Notes under the pieces: generated by a model
Databases searched by the model: none
What the model was told of the DNA's origin: nothing
Seen by the model: the letters and a program-made list of their open reading frames with translations, nothing else
Assembly (NCBI GenBank): GCA_016806145.1
Contig: CP063166.1
Coordinates: forward strand, 1,240,001 to 1,304,000
Reading direction: 5' to 3'
Length of the DNA: 64,000 nucleotides
Origin: Variovorax paradoxus
Lineage (GTDB): Bacteria > Pseudomonadota > Gammaproteobacteria > Burkholderiales > Burkholderiaceae_C
Part shown: positions 27,948 to 36,489 of the stretch, one piece after another
Numbering within the stretch: the first letter of the stretch is position 1
Layout of the letters: each line of letters begins with the position of its first letter
Program-made: the position numbers and the translations under genes

Positions 27948-28892
27948 TCAGCCCTGGACGATGCGAAGGGCGGCGGGTGCCTGGGAGAGCGGGTCGAAGG
28001 AGGGCGTGTCGAAGGCCTTGTCGCCGTTCTCGTCGGCCACGCCCGTCGGCTTCAGACCCTTGAAGTCGTGCAGCGTTCCGTCGAGCAGGTGCGAAGGCAC
28101 CACGTTCTGCATCGCGCTGAACATGTTCTCGATGCGCCCCGGGTACTTGCGCTCCCATTCGCGCAGCATCTCGCCGACCTGCTTGCGCTGCAGGTTCTCC
28201 TGGCTGCCGCACAGCGTGCACGGAATGATCGGGAACTCGCGGTGCTGGGCCCAGCGCACCAGGTCCTTCTCGGCCACGTAGGCCAGCGGCCGGATCACCA
28301 CGTGGCGGCCGTCGTCGCTCACCAGCTTCGGCGGCATGCTCTTGAGCTTGGCCGCGAAGAACATGTTGAGGAAGAAGGTCTGCAGCATGTCGTCGCGGTG
28401 GTGGCCCAGCGCGACCTTGGTGGCGCCCAGCTCGTCGGCCACGCGGTAAAGGATGCCGCGGCGCAGCCGGCTGCACAGGCCGCAGGTGGTCTTGCCCTCG
28501 GGGATCACGCGCTTGACGATGCTGTAGGTGTCCTGGTTCTCGATGTGGAAGGCCACGCCGAGATCGCTCAGGTACTTCGGCAGCACTTCCTCGGGGAAGC
28601 CGGGCTGCTTCTGGTCGAGGTTGACCGCGACGATGTCGAAGTGGATCGGCGCGCGCGCCTTGAGCTTGAGCAGGATGTCGAGCAGGCCGTAGCTGTCCTT
28701 GCCGCCCGACACGCAGACCATGACCTTGTCGCCTTCCTCGATCATGTTGTAGTCGACGATGGCGCGGCCCACCTCGCGGCACAGACGTTTCTCGAGCTTG
28801 TGCGTTTCGCGCTCGATCTTCATCGAGTTGGCGGGAGAGGGCGAGGCGGAGGCGTCGGCGACGGGCGCCTCGTCGATCCAGACGGCGTTCAT
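27948..28892 (-). CDS. ttcA: tRNA 2-thiocytidine-32 synthetase TtcA
   Basis: This ATP- and iron-sulfur-dependent enzyme thiolates cytidine 32 of certain tRNAs. The 314-aa product has the PP-loop [10 protein letters not shown] near residue 63, the two CxxC pairs that hold the cluster (CGLC and CTLC) and a GHHRDD motif. Length fits the family. It sits downstream of folB on the same strand and upstream of the DUF4136 lipoprotein. Confidence 0.96.
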   Translation of the reverse strand: MNAVWIDEAPVADASASPSPANSMKIERETHKLEKRLCREVGRAIVDYNMIEEGDKVMVCVSGGKDSYGLLDILLKLKARAPIHFDIVAVNLDQKQPGFPEEVLPKYLSDLGVAFHIENQDTYSIVKRVIPEGKTTCGLCSRLRRGILYRVADELGATKVALGHHRDDMLQTFFLNMFFAAKLKSMPPKLVSDDGRHVVIRPLAYVAEKDLVRWAQHREFPIIPCTLCGSQENLQRKQVGEMLREWERKYPGRIENMFSAMQNVVPSHLLDGTLHDFKGLKPTGVADENGDKAFDTPSFDPLSQAPAALRIVQG

Positions 28893-28950
28893 GGCAAAAG
28901 GGCTGCCCGGGGCAGCAAAAAACGGGGGAAGGGGGCGATTTTGCCCCGGA

Positions 28951-29328
28951 TCACCATTCCCCGGCTTCGATGCGGATCGCGACCTCGCAGTCCTCGAAGA
29001 TCTCGAGCTTGGCGATCTTCACGCGCACGCCCAGCACGCCGGGCAGCTGCAGCAGGCGCTGCGCGAGCTTGCCGATCAGGCTTTCGAGCAGGTTCACGTG
29101 CTCGGCCGTGCACTCGTCGATGATGATCCGGCGCACCTTGCGGTAGTCGAGCACGTGGAAGATGTCATCGTCCTTGGGCAGCAGCGGCTGCGGGCCGAGG
29201 TTGAGCTCGGCATCGACCTGGATCGGCTGCGGTGCGACCTTCTCCTGCTCGAGGATGCCGAGGTTGGCGTCGAAGCGCAGGCCGTGGAGGGTGAGCGTCT
29301 GGCGCCCGAGGGGGGTGGTGGGTGACAT
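28951..29328 (-). CDS. folB: Dihydroneopterin aldolase FolB
   Basis: The 125-aa product catalyses the aldol step of folate synthesis that gives 6-hydroxymethyl-dihydropterin. Motifs include [17 protein letters not shown], the catalytic-site region [24 protein letters not shown] and [18 protein letters not shown]. The start is ATG 29328 ([16 protein letters not shown]). It is preceded by a pteridine-reductase-like SDR gene, a combination that points to pterin metabolism. Confidence 0.93.
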   Translation of the reverse strand: MSPTTPLGRQTLTLHGLRFDANLGILEQEKVAPQPIQVDAELNLGPQPLLPKDDDIFHVLDYRKVRRIIIDECTAEHVNLLESLIGKLAQRLLQLPGVLGVRVKIAKLEIFEDCEVAIRIEAGEW

Positions 29329-29372
29329 CGGGTGGGGCTCGAAAGAAGGGGCCTCGGGCGGCGGGCCTGGAT

Positions 29373-30173
29373 TCACATGTGCGAGAAATCGCGCTCGAAC
29401 TTCATCAGGTGCTGGCCGCCGTCCACCAGCAGCGTGGTGCCGGTGATCGAGCCGTTCTCGAGCGCGAAGCGCACGGTGGCGGCCACGTCGGCCGGCGTGG
29501 ACGAGCGCCCCAGCGGCGACAGCCTGTGCAGCTGCGCGAACTTGTCGTCGTCGTGCATGTGGCTCGGCAGCGTGAGGCCGGGCGCCACGCCCACCACGCG
29601 CACGCGCGGCGCGAGCGCCAGCGCCAGCATCGGCGTGGCGGCCTCGAGCGCGGCCTTGGAGAGCGTGTAGCTGAGGAAATCGGGGTTGGTGTTCCACAGC
29701 TTCTGGTCGAGCATGTGGACCACCGCGCCGGTGAGCGTGCCTTCTGGGTCGCGCTGCGCGAGGTGCGCGTGCAGCGCCTGCGCCAGCACGATCGCGGCCC
29801 CCGTGTTGCCGCGCGCATGGCGGTCCATCAGCGCGTAGCTGAAGCTGGCCGCGTCGTCGTGCTCGAACAGCGCGGCGCTGTGCACCACCGCGTCGACCCG
29901 GCCGAAGTGCGCCGCCACCTGAGGCAGCAGCGCGCGCGTGGCGGCCTCGTCGAGCAGGTCGGCGCCGAAGGCATGGGCCTCGCCTGCGAGCGCGGCGCAG
30001 TCGGCCACCGTCTGCTCGGCCTCGGCGCGCGACTGGCGGAAATGCACCGCCACGCGCCAGCCGCCCGCGGCCAGCGCCAGCGCGATCTCGCGCCCCAGCC
30101 GCTTGCCCGCGCCCGTGACGAGGACGGTGCGGCGCTCGGGTGGCGTGGCGGTGGAGGAGGGCGCGGCGCTCAT
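29373..30173 (-). CDS. Short-chain dehydrogenase, pteridine-reductase/FolM-like
   Basis: The 266-aa product is a short-chain dehydrogenase: VLVTGAGKRLGREIALALA binds the cofactor, FRQSRAEAEQ suggests NADPH use, and the catalytic region reads DFLSYTLSKAALEAATPMLA (Tyr-x3-Lys). The stretch LDQKLWNTNPDFLSY is characteristic of PTR1/FolM-type pteridine reductases. Together with the adjacent folB this suggests dihydropteridine or dihydromonapterin reduction. The start is ATG 30173; its 5' end faces the methyltransferase gene across 36 bp. Confidence 0.85.
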   Translation of the reverse strand: MSAAPSSTATPPERRTVLVTGAGKRLGREIALALAAGGWRVAVHFRQSRAEAEQTVADCAALAGEAHAFGADLLDEAATRALLPQVAAHFGRVDAVVHSAALFEHDDAASFSYALMDRHARGNTGAAIVLAQALHAHLAQRDPEGTLTGAVVHMLDQKLWNTNPDFLSYTLSKAALEAATPMLALALAPRVRVVGVAPGLTLPSHMHDDDKFAQLHRLSPLGRSSTPADVAATVRFALENGSITGTTLLVDGGQHLMKFERDFSHM

Positions 30174-30209
30174 GCGGAAGGTGGGGGCTGGAGGATGCGA
30201 GGAGAATCG

Positions 30210-31328
30210 GTGCCCGTGACGACACAGACCCACAGCAGTTTACCCATCGCCCTCGATACCCTGATCGCCCGTGCCGTCGAGCGCGCCGGCGGCTGGATCG
30301 GCTTCGACCGCTTCATGGCGCTCGCGCTCTATGCGCCCGGCCTCGGCTACTACGCCAACAGCCTCGCCAAGTTCGGCCAGATGCCCGAATCGGGCAGCGA
30401 CTTCGTGACCGCGCCCGAGCTCACCCCGCTGTTCGGCCGCGCGCTGGCCGCGCAACTGGCCGAGGCGCTCGAGAAGACCGGCACCGCCACGGTGTGGGAA
30501 TTCGGCGCCGGCTCGGGCGCGCTCGCCGCACAGTTGCTCGATGCGCTCGATGCGCTGGGCCGCGGCGACGTGAACTACCGCATCGTCGACCTCTCGGGCA
30601 CCCTGCGCGCGCGCCAGCAGCAGGCCTTGGCGCGCTTCGGCGACCGCGTCGAATGGCGGCTCGAGCTGCCCGCGGCGATGCAGGGCGTGGTGGTCGGCAA
30701 CGAGGTGCTCGACGCGATGCCGGTGCAACTGCTCGCGCGCCACGGCGGGCGCTGGTTCGAGCGCGGCGTGGTGCGCAATGCGGCCGGCGACGGCTGGGCC
30801 TGGGCCGACCGCGAGACCGAGCTGCGGCCGCCGGTCGAGGTGCCGGGCGAGCACGACTACCTGACCGAGATCCATCCGCAGGCCAAGGCCTTCGTGGCGA
30901 CACTGGCGGACCGGCTCGAGCGCGGGGCTGTCTTCCTGATCGACTACGGCTTTCCCGAGAGCGAGTACTACCACCCGCAGCGGCACATGGGGACGGTGAT
31001 GTGCCATCGGGCGCATCGGGCGGATGGGGATCCGCTGTCGGACGTGGGGTTGAAGGACATCACTGCGCACGTCGACTTCACGGGGGTGGCGTTGGCGGGG
31101 CAGGAGGCGGGGTTTGCCGTGTTGGGGTATGCGAGTCAGGCGCGGTTTCTGCTGAACTGCGGGCTGGTTTCTTTGATGGAGACGGCTTCTGTGGGGGAGA
31201 GGGCTATGGGGGCTCGGTTGGTGCATGAGCATGAGATGGGGGAGTTGTTCAAGGTGGTGGGGTTTGCTGTGGGTGATGCTTGGGAGGCTGTTGGGTTTAG
31301 TGAGGGGGATCGGAGTCATACGCTCTGA
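30210..31328 (+). CDS. MidA/NDUFAF7-family SAM-dependent methyltransferase (COG1565)
   Basis: The 372-aa product has the COG1565 layout: IGFDRFMALALYAPGLGYYA, SGSDFVTAPELTPLFGRALA, the SAM-binding WEFGAGSGALAAQLL and VVGNEVLDAMPVQ. In eukaryotes the homologue (NDUFAF7) methylates an arginine of complex I; the bacterial role is open. The start is GTG 30210 with GGAG 5 nt before it. Codon use changes sharply over the last ~120 codons: GTG, GGG, GCG, GTT and GAT replace the usual C-ending codons, giving a G/T-rich 3' end just before the large inverted repeat. Confidence 0.88.
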   Translation: MPVTTQTHSSLPIALDTLIARAVERAGGWIGFDRFMALALYAPGLGYYANSLAKFGQMPESGSDFVTAPELTPLFGRALAAQLAEALEKTGTATVWEFGAGSGALAAQLLDALDALGRGDVNYRIVDLSGTLRARQQQALARFGDRVEWRLELPAAMQGVVVGNEVLDAMPVQLLARHGGRWFERGVVRNAAGDGWAWADRETELRPPVEVPGEHDYLTEIHPQAKAFVATLADRLERGAVFLIDYGFPESEYYHPQRHMGTVMCHRAHRADGDPLSDVGLKDITAHVDFTGVALAGQEAGFAVLGYASQARFLLNCGLVSLMETASVGERAMGARLVHEHEMGELFKVVGFAVGDAWEAVGFSEGDRSHTL

Positions 31329-31354
31329 TCTTTTTTGAAGGCGCGCTTTTGGTG

Positions 31355-32058
31355 AGGCTGTTGGCCGGGTCTCGCCCCGGCGGGCGAGTCACTTTCTTTT
31401 GCTTCGCCAAAAGAAAGTAACCAAAGAAAAGGCGACCCACTGTCTGTGTCCCTCCGCTTCGCTACGGGCAACCTGCGGTGCTCGAAGAAAGCGGGGGTCC
31501 GCAGAACTCGCTTCGCTCAGACAGCTGCGGCCCTTATCCCGCTTTCTCCTGCGCTCCTCGGCACAGCCAGAGGGGAGTGGTTCGGGCCATCGCTGCGCTC
31601 GGCCACACGACATCTACTCGGGCCTTCGCTTCGCTCGGCCTTTGTCTTGCTCCTTCTCCCTCTGGGAGAGGGCTGGGGTGAGGGCGCTGGGCGGTGGATA
31701 CCGTCGCAACATCGGTGAGGCCCGGTGCCCTCACCCTAACCCTCTCCCAGAGGGAGAGGGGACAAGACAAACACAAGGCCGAGCGAAGCGATGGCCCGAA
31801 CAGCATTGCAAGGCCGAGCGAAGCAAAGGCCTGAACGCCCCCCTCTGGCTGCGCCGAGGAGCGCAGCGTTTCGCGGATCAGGGCTCGCAGCTGTTTGAGC
31901 GAAGCGAGTTCTGCGAGACCCCGCGAAACGCGAGCACCGCAGGTTGCCCGTAGCGAAGCGAAGGGACGCAGACAGTGGGGTCGCCTTCTTTTGCTTACTT
32001 TTCTTGGCGAGACAAGAAAAGTAAGTCGCCCGCCGGGGCGAGTCCCGGCCAACAGCCT
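31355..32058. repeat. ~700-bp imperfect inverted repeat (giant palindrome)
   Basis: The region between the methyltransferase and dioxygenase genes (31329-32156) holds no credible gene. It is a single large imperfect palindrome. The outer arms (31355-31374 and 32039-32058) differ by one base. The inner arms (about 31656-31685 and 31727-31756) are near-complementary, and the loop is about 41 bp, centred near 31706. Intermediate blocks also pair: ACTTTCTTTTGCTTCGCC-type sequence, CGCTTCGCTACGGGCAACCTGCGG, AGAACTCGCTTCGCTCA and GGCCGAGCGAAGC copies. Frames of up to about 180 codons across it are artefacts of GAAGCGAGC-type repeats. The CCCTCTCCCAGAGGGAGAGGG-like core is a motif seen widely in intergenic regions of proteobacteria. 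Confidence 0.9.
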
Positions 32059-32119
32059 AAGCAAAGAGAGAAAACCCAAAAAACACCAGAGCAGTCATAA
32101 GCATTCAACGAAGAGTTCG

Positions 32120-32149
32120 TTGCCCAACCCCCCCATCCCCGCCTACATT
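32120..32149 (+). promoter_or_regulatory. Putative promoter of the TauD-type operon
   Basis: TTGCCC (32120-32125) and TACATT (32144-32149) are 18 bp apart and match -35/-10 consensus at four and five of six positions respectively. The ATG at 32157 follows 7 nt after the -10 box, so the message would be leaderless or nearly so. Confidence 0.4.
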
Positions 32150-32156
32150 GCGGCAC

Positions 32157-33038
32157 ATGAGCCAAGTCCTCGTCCCCGAGCGCACCCAATCCTTCGAGAT
32201 CCGCCCCTTCCCCGCCCCCGTAGGCGCCGAAGTCATCGGCCTCGACATCGCGCGCCCCATCCCGGAAGAAGACTTCGCCCGCATCCACCGCGCCCACCTC
32301 GACCACCACGTCCTGGTCTTCCGCAACCAGCAGATCACCCCCCAGCAGCACATCGACTTCAGCCGCCGCTTCGGCCCGCTCGAGATCCACGTCCTGCACC
32401 AGTTCCAGCTCAAGAACCATCCCGAGATCCTCATCGTCTCCAACATCAAGGAGAACGGCGAGCCCATCGGCCTCGGCGACGCGGGCGTCTACTGGCATTC
32501 CGACATCTCCTACAAGCCCAAGCCCAGCCTCGGCTCCCTGCTGCACGCGCAGGAACTGCCCAGCGAGGGCGGCGACACGCTGTTCGCCGACCAGCATCTG
32601 GCCTGGGAAGCACTGCCGAGCGACCTGCAGCAGCGCATCCTGCCGCTCAAGGCCGAGCACAGCTACCTCGCCAAGTACGAGGAACTGCGCGCCAAGAACC
32701 CGTGGCGGCCCAAGCTCTCGCAGGCGCAGATCGACCAGGTCGCGCCCGCGGTGCAGCCGGTGGTGCGCACGCATCCCGAGACCGGGCGCAAGGCGCTGTT
32801 CGTCAGCGAGCACTTCACCACCCGCATCGTCGGCCTGCCGAAGGAAGAAAGCGATGAACTCCTGTCCGAGCTGTTCGCGCACAGCGTGAAGCCCGAATTC
32901 GTCTACCGCCACCAATGGGCGCCCCACGACCTCGTGTTCTGGGACAACCGCTCGCTGATGCACCTGGCGGCGGGCACGCCCGACCACCTGCGCCGCCGGC
33001 TCAACCGCACCACCATCGTGGGCGACGAGCCCCGATAG
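32157..33038 (+). CDS. TauD/TfdA-family 2-oxoglutarate/Fe(II) dioxygenase
   Basis: The 293-aa product is a TauD-type dioxygenase. The iron-binding HxD is in YWHSDISYKP, the distal His in NRSLMHLAAG, and the 2-oxoglutarate Arg in the C-terminal LRRRLNRTTI. Such enzymes cleave taurine, other alkylsulfonates, 2,4-D or related compounds. The substrate is not readable here, but the SsuABC/TauABC-type importer immediately downstream supports a sulfonate-like or other organic substrate. ATG 32157 (MSQVLVPERTQ) is favoured over an upstream TTG. The first ~100 codons use C-ending codons almost exclusively (GTC, CTC, ATC, CCC). Confidence 0.88.
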   Translation: MSQVLVPERTQSFEIRPFPAPVGAEVIGLDIARPIPEEDFARIHRAHLDHHVLVFRNQQITPQQHIDFSRRFGPLEIHVLHQFQLKNHPEILIVSNIKENGEPIGLGDAGVYWHSDISYKPKPSLGSLLHAQELPSEGGDTLFADQHLAWEALPSDLQQRILPLKAEHSYLAKYEELRAKNPWRPKLSQAQIDQVAPAVQPVVRTHPETGRKALFVSEHFTTRIVGLPKEESDELLSELFAHSVKPEFVYRHQWAPHDLVFWDNRSLMHLAAGTPDHLRRRLNRTTIVGDEPR

Positions 33039-33144
33039 ACCGAGACCGACCACCTCCGCAGACGAATCTCCTCGACGGACCGGCGATGCCGGGTCCGCGC
33101 GGAGCGCTGCACCCCGAATTTCTTCCCTTGGAGTCCTTCCCGCC

Positions 33145-34155
33145 ATGAACCGCTTCACCCGCAAGGCCGCATCCCTCGTCGCCGGCCTCGGCCTGCTGGC
33201 CGGCAGCCTCGCCGCGCACGCCGAAGGCCAGATCCGCATCGCCGAGCAGTTCGGCATCGTCTACCTGCTGCTCAACGTGGCGCAGGAACAGAAGCTGATC
33301 GAGAAGCACGCGAAGGCCGCGGGCGTCGACGCCAAGGTCGAATGGGTCAAGCTCTCGGGCGGCTCGGCGGTCAACGACGCGCTGCTGTCGGGCAACATCG
33401 AGATCGCGGGCGCGGGCGTCGGCCCGCTGCTCACGCTGTGGGACCGCACCAAGGGCAAGCAGAACGTCAAGGGCGTGGCCTCGCTGGGCAACTTCCCCTA
33501 CTACCTGGTGAGCAACAACCCGAACGTGAAGACCATCGCCGACTTCACGGACAAGGACCGCATCGCGCTGCCCGCGGTCGGCGTGTCGGTGCAGTCGCGC
33601 GTGCTGCAGTTCGCCTCGGCCAAGCTCTGGGGCGACAAGGAATTCAACAAGCTCGACAAGATCAGCGTGGCGGTGCCGCATCCCGACGCGGCCGCGGCCA
33701 TCATCAAGGGCGGCACCGAGATCACGGCCCACTTCGGCAACCCGCCGTTCCAGGAACAGGAGCTCGCGGGCAACCCCGCGGCGCACATCGTGCTGAACTC
33801 CTACCAGGTGCTGGGCGGCCCCTCGTCGGCCACGGTGCTCTACGCCACCGAGAAATTCCGCAACGAGAACCCGAAGACCTACAAGGCCTTCATCGACGCG
33901 CTCGACGAGGCCGCGAAGTTCGTCAGCGCCAACCCCGAGAAGGCGGCCGACATCTACCTCAAGGTCAGCAACGCCACCCTCGACCGCGAGCTGCTGCTGA
34001 AGATCATCAAGAACCCCGAGGTGCAGTTCAAGACCACGCCGCAGAACACCTACACGTTGGCCGACTTCATGCACCGCGTGGGCGCGATCAAGAACAAGCC
34101 GGCCTCGGTGAAGGACTACTTCTTCGACGACGCCCACAACGCCTCGGGCAACTGA
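33145..34155 (+). CDS. ABC importer substrate-binding protein (SsuA/TauA-like)
   Basis: The 336-aa product has a Sec signal peptide (cleavage near AAHA-E, residue 26) and the SsuA/THI5-like fold. Hallmarks are EQFGIVYLLLNVAQEQKLIEKHAK, LSGGSAVNDALLSGNIEIAGAGVGPLLTLWD and NPPFQEQEL. Proteins of this class bind taurine, alkylsulfonates, nitrate or related anions. A GGAG ribosome-binding site precedes the ATG. The stop overlaps the ATPase start (TGATG). Ligand unknown but likely the dioxygenase substrate. Confidence 0.9.
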   Translation: MNRFTRKAASLVAGLGLLAGSLAAHAEGQIRIAEQFGIVYLLLNVAQEQKLIEKHAKAAGVDAKVEWVKLSGGSAVNDALLSGNIEIAGAGVGPLLTLWDRTKGKQNVKGVASLGNFPYYLVSNNPNVKTIADFTDKDRIALPAVGVSVQSRVLQFASAKLWGDKEFNKLDKISVAVPHPDAAAAIIKGGTEITAHFGNPPFQEQELAGNPAAHIVLNSYQVLGGPSSATVLYATEKFRNENPKTYKAFIDALDEAAKFVSANPEKAADIYLKVSNATLDRELLLKIIKNPEVQFKTTPQNTYTLADFMHRVGAIKNKPASVKDYFFDDAHNASGN

Positions 34156-35060
34156 TGATGAGCGCGGCGGCGGTGCTGGATTCGCGGGCCGAGGCCCTGG
34201 TCCACCGGCAGCGGGTAGCGCCCGCGGCCGGGTCCTCGTTCCCGGACCTGGCACGCGACGAGTCGCGCGCGCCCGAAGCCGCGGCGCCGCTGCTGCAGGT
34301 CGACGGCGTCAGCCTCGAGTACCGCACGCCCGAGCGCGTGGTGCGCGCCACCCACCGCGTGAGTTTCGACGTGCACCAGGCCGACCGCTTCGTGCTGCTC
34401 GGCCCCTCGGGCTGCGGCAAGTCGACCCTGCTGAAATCGGTCGCGGGCTTCATCGCGCCGGTCGAGGGCGAGATCCGGCTGGCCGGCGAGCGCGTGCTGC
34501 GGCCCGGGCCCGACCGCATCGTGGTGTTCCAGGAGTTCGACCAGCTGCCGCCGTGGAAGACCGTCAAGCAGAACGTCATGTTCCCGCTGCTGGCCTCGCG
34601 CACGCTGGGCCGCAAGGAGGCGGCCGAGCGCGCGCTGCACTACCTCGACAAGGTGGGCCTCGCGAAATTCGCCGACGTGCATCCGCACCAGCTCTCGGGT
34701 GGCATGAAGCAGCGCGTGGCGATCGCGCGCGCGCTCGCGATGCAGCCGCGCGTGCTGTTGATGGACGAGCCCTTCGCCGCGCTCGACGCGCTCACGCGCC
34801 GGCGCATGCAGCAGGAGCTGCTGGCGCTGTGGGACGAGGTGCGTTTCACGCTGCTGTTCGTCACCCACTCGATCGAGGAGGCGCTGGTGGTGGGCAACCG
34901 CATCGCGCTGCTGTCGCCGCATCCCGGGCGCATGCGCGCCGAAATCAACAGCCATGGCTTCACGCTCGACAGCCTCGGCGGCACCGAATTCCAGCAGACC
35001 GCCAAGCGCATCCACGACATGCTGTTCGACGAAGCACACGACACCGAGGCCGGCCGATGA
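34155..35060 (+). CDS. ABC importer ATPase (SsuB/TauB-like)
   Basis: The 301-aa product has Walker A GPSGCGKST, signature LSGGMKQ, Walker B VLLMDEPFAALD and the switch His in FVTHSIEEAL. About 45 extra residues precede the domain, rich in Ala and Arg. ATG 34155 or 34158 may be used. It is translationally coupled both upstream (TGATG) and downstream (ATGA overlap with the permease). Confidence 0.93.
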   Translation: MMSAAAVLDSRAEALVHRQRVAPAAGSSFPDLARDESRAPEAAAPLLQVDGVSLEYRTPERVVRATHRVSFDVHQADRFVLLGPSGCGKSTLLKSVAGFIAPVEGEIRLAGERVLRPGPDRIVVFQEFDQLPPWKTVKQNVMFPLLASRTLGRKEAAERALHYLDKVGLAKFADVHPHQLSGGMKQRVAIARALAMQPRVLLMDEPFAALDALTRRRMQQELLALWDEVRFTLLFVTHSIEEALVVGNRIALLSPHPGRMRAEINSHGFTLDSLGGTEFQQTAKRIHDMLFDEAHDTEAGR

Positions 35061-35926
35061 GCGCGATCCTTCCCCCCGTGCGCCCCGAGTACGAGCGCAC
35101 GCTCGAACCCTTCACCGAGCTGCCGGTCGAGCGCCGGCTGCCGCTGGGCGCGCGCCTGGCTTCGCAGGCCTGGCTGCGCAAGGGGCTGATCCTGGTCGCG
35201 ATCGCGCTGCTGTGGGAACTGGCGGCACGCTGGCAGGACAACGACCTGCTGCTGCCCACCTTCAGCGCCACCGCGCGCGCGCTGGTCGAGGGCCTGGCCA
35301 GCGGCGAGCTGCTCGAGAAGGTGCGCATCTCGCTCGCGGTGCTGGTGCAGGGCTACCTCGCGGGCGTGGCGCTGGCCTTCGCGCTGACCACGCTCGCGGT
35401 GTCCACGCGCATCGGCCGCGACCTGCTGGACACGCTGACCTCGATGTTCAACCCGCTGCCCGCGATCGCGCTGCTGCCGCTGGCGCTGCTGTGGTTCGGC
35501 CTGGGCCGCGGCAGCCTTGTGTTCGTGCTGATCCATTCGGTGCTGTGGCCGCTGGCGCTCAACACCTACGCCGGCTTCCAGGGCGTGCCCGAGACCCTGC
35601 GCATGGCCGGGCGCAACTACGGGCTCACGGGCCTGCGCTACGTGCTGCAGATCCTGGTGCCGGCCGCGCTGCCGTCGATCCTCTCGGGGCTCAAGATCGG
35701 CTGGGCCTTCGCCTGGCGCACGCTGATCGCGGCCGAACTCGTGTTCGGCGCCTCCTCGGGCAAGGGCGGGCTCGGCTGGTACATCTTCCAGAACCGCAAC
35801 GAGCTCTACACCGACCGCGTGTTCGCGGGCCTCGTCATGGTGGTGCTGATCGGGTTGCTGGTGGAAAGCCTGGGCTTCAAGACGCTCGAGCGCCTGACGG
35901 TGCGCAAGTGGGGCCAGCAGCGCTGA
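35057..35926 (+). CDS. ABC importer permease (SsuC/TauC-like)
   Basis: The 289-aa product is a membrane permease of the SsuC/TauC class with about six segments. The EAA-type loop reads ETLRMAGRNYGLTGLRYVLQILVPAALPSILSGLKIG, and an SMFNPLPAIALLPLALLWFGLG stretch is typical. It ends the TauD-ABC operon; the DUF5329 gene is convergent and ends 6 bp after its stop. Confidence 0.93.
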   Translation: MSAILPPVRPEYERTLEPFTELPVERRLPLGARLASQAWLRKGLILVAIALLWELAARWQDNDLLLPTFSATARALVEGLASGELLEKVRISLAVLVQGYLAGVALAFALTTLAVSTRIGRDLLDTLTSMFNPLPAIALLPLALLWFGLGRGSLVFVLIHSVLWPLALNTYAGFQGVPETLRMAGRNYGLTGLRYVLQILVPAALPSILSGLKIGWAFAWRTLIAAELVFGASSGKGGLGWYIFQNRNELYTDRVFAGLVMVVLIGLLVESLGFKTLERLTVRKWGQQR

Positions 35927-35932
35927 CGCGCT

Positions 35933-36334
35933 TCAGCCGGCCTTGCCGCCGCCCTTCTTCGCGTCCTCGCGCAGGCTGCGCAGTTCGGCGCGCAGGAACT
36001 CGTTCGATTCCCTGACCACGCCGTTGGTGAGCTTCACGCGGTAGGCCTGGCCGGTCATCTCCGAGCGCGTGGCGCAGCGCTCGATGAAGTCCTCGGCGGT
36101 CACGATCTCCTTGCGGAAATGCTCGTACTTGGCCTGCATGTGCTTGGCGGCATCGGCGGCGTTGTACTCGCTGCCATTGCGCAGGAAGGTCATCGAGCCC
36201 ATCTTCGCCACGCGCTGGATCAGCGAGTCGATCAGCCGGTGTTCCGATTCGGACGGCGTGGCGTGGGCGAGGGCGGCGGCGGTGCCGAGCAGGGCCGCGA
36301 GCAGGGCGCGGCGCAGGGGCTGGAAGCTGGTCAT
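35933..36334 (-). CDS. DUF5329 family exported protein
   Basis: The 133-aa product has an N-terminal signal peptide (RRALLAALLGTAAALAHA) and a helical body: ESEHRLIDSLIQRVAKM, FLRNGSEYNAADAAKHMQAKYEHFRKEIVTAEDFIERCATRSEMTG. That pattern is DUF5329. ATG 36334 has a GGAG site 6 nt upstream; earlier in-frame ATGs lack one. Function unknown, probably periplasmic. It is divergent from hisN. Confidence 0.85.
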   Translation of the reverse strand: MTSFQPLRRALLAALLGTAAALAHATPSESEHRLIDSLIQRVAKMGSMTFLRNGSEYNAADAAKHMQAKYEHFRKEIVTAEDFIERCATRSEMTGQAYRVKLTNGVVRESNEFLRAELRSLREDAKKGGGKAG

Positions 36335-36489
36335 GTCGTCTCCGCTTGGCAATTTCCGGGCCATGCTAGGACGCGCTGCAGCGTCGGTCAAACCCCGCGC
36401 CGATCCAAGTTCGGCCTGGACCCCGGCGCAAGGTCGGGTCTAATCCGGGGTCCGCGGCAACCGTGCCGCCTTGCCCGCAGTCCTTCGCC

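Noticed and set aside
31399..32079. Several frames of 60-184 codons inside the palindrome
   Set aside because: They arise from repeated GAAGCGAGC-type units, appear symmetrically on both strands, and have no ribosome-binding site or family pattern.
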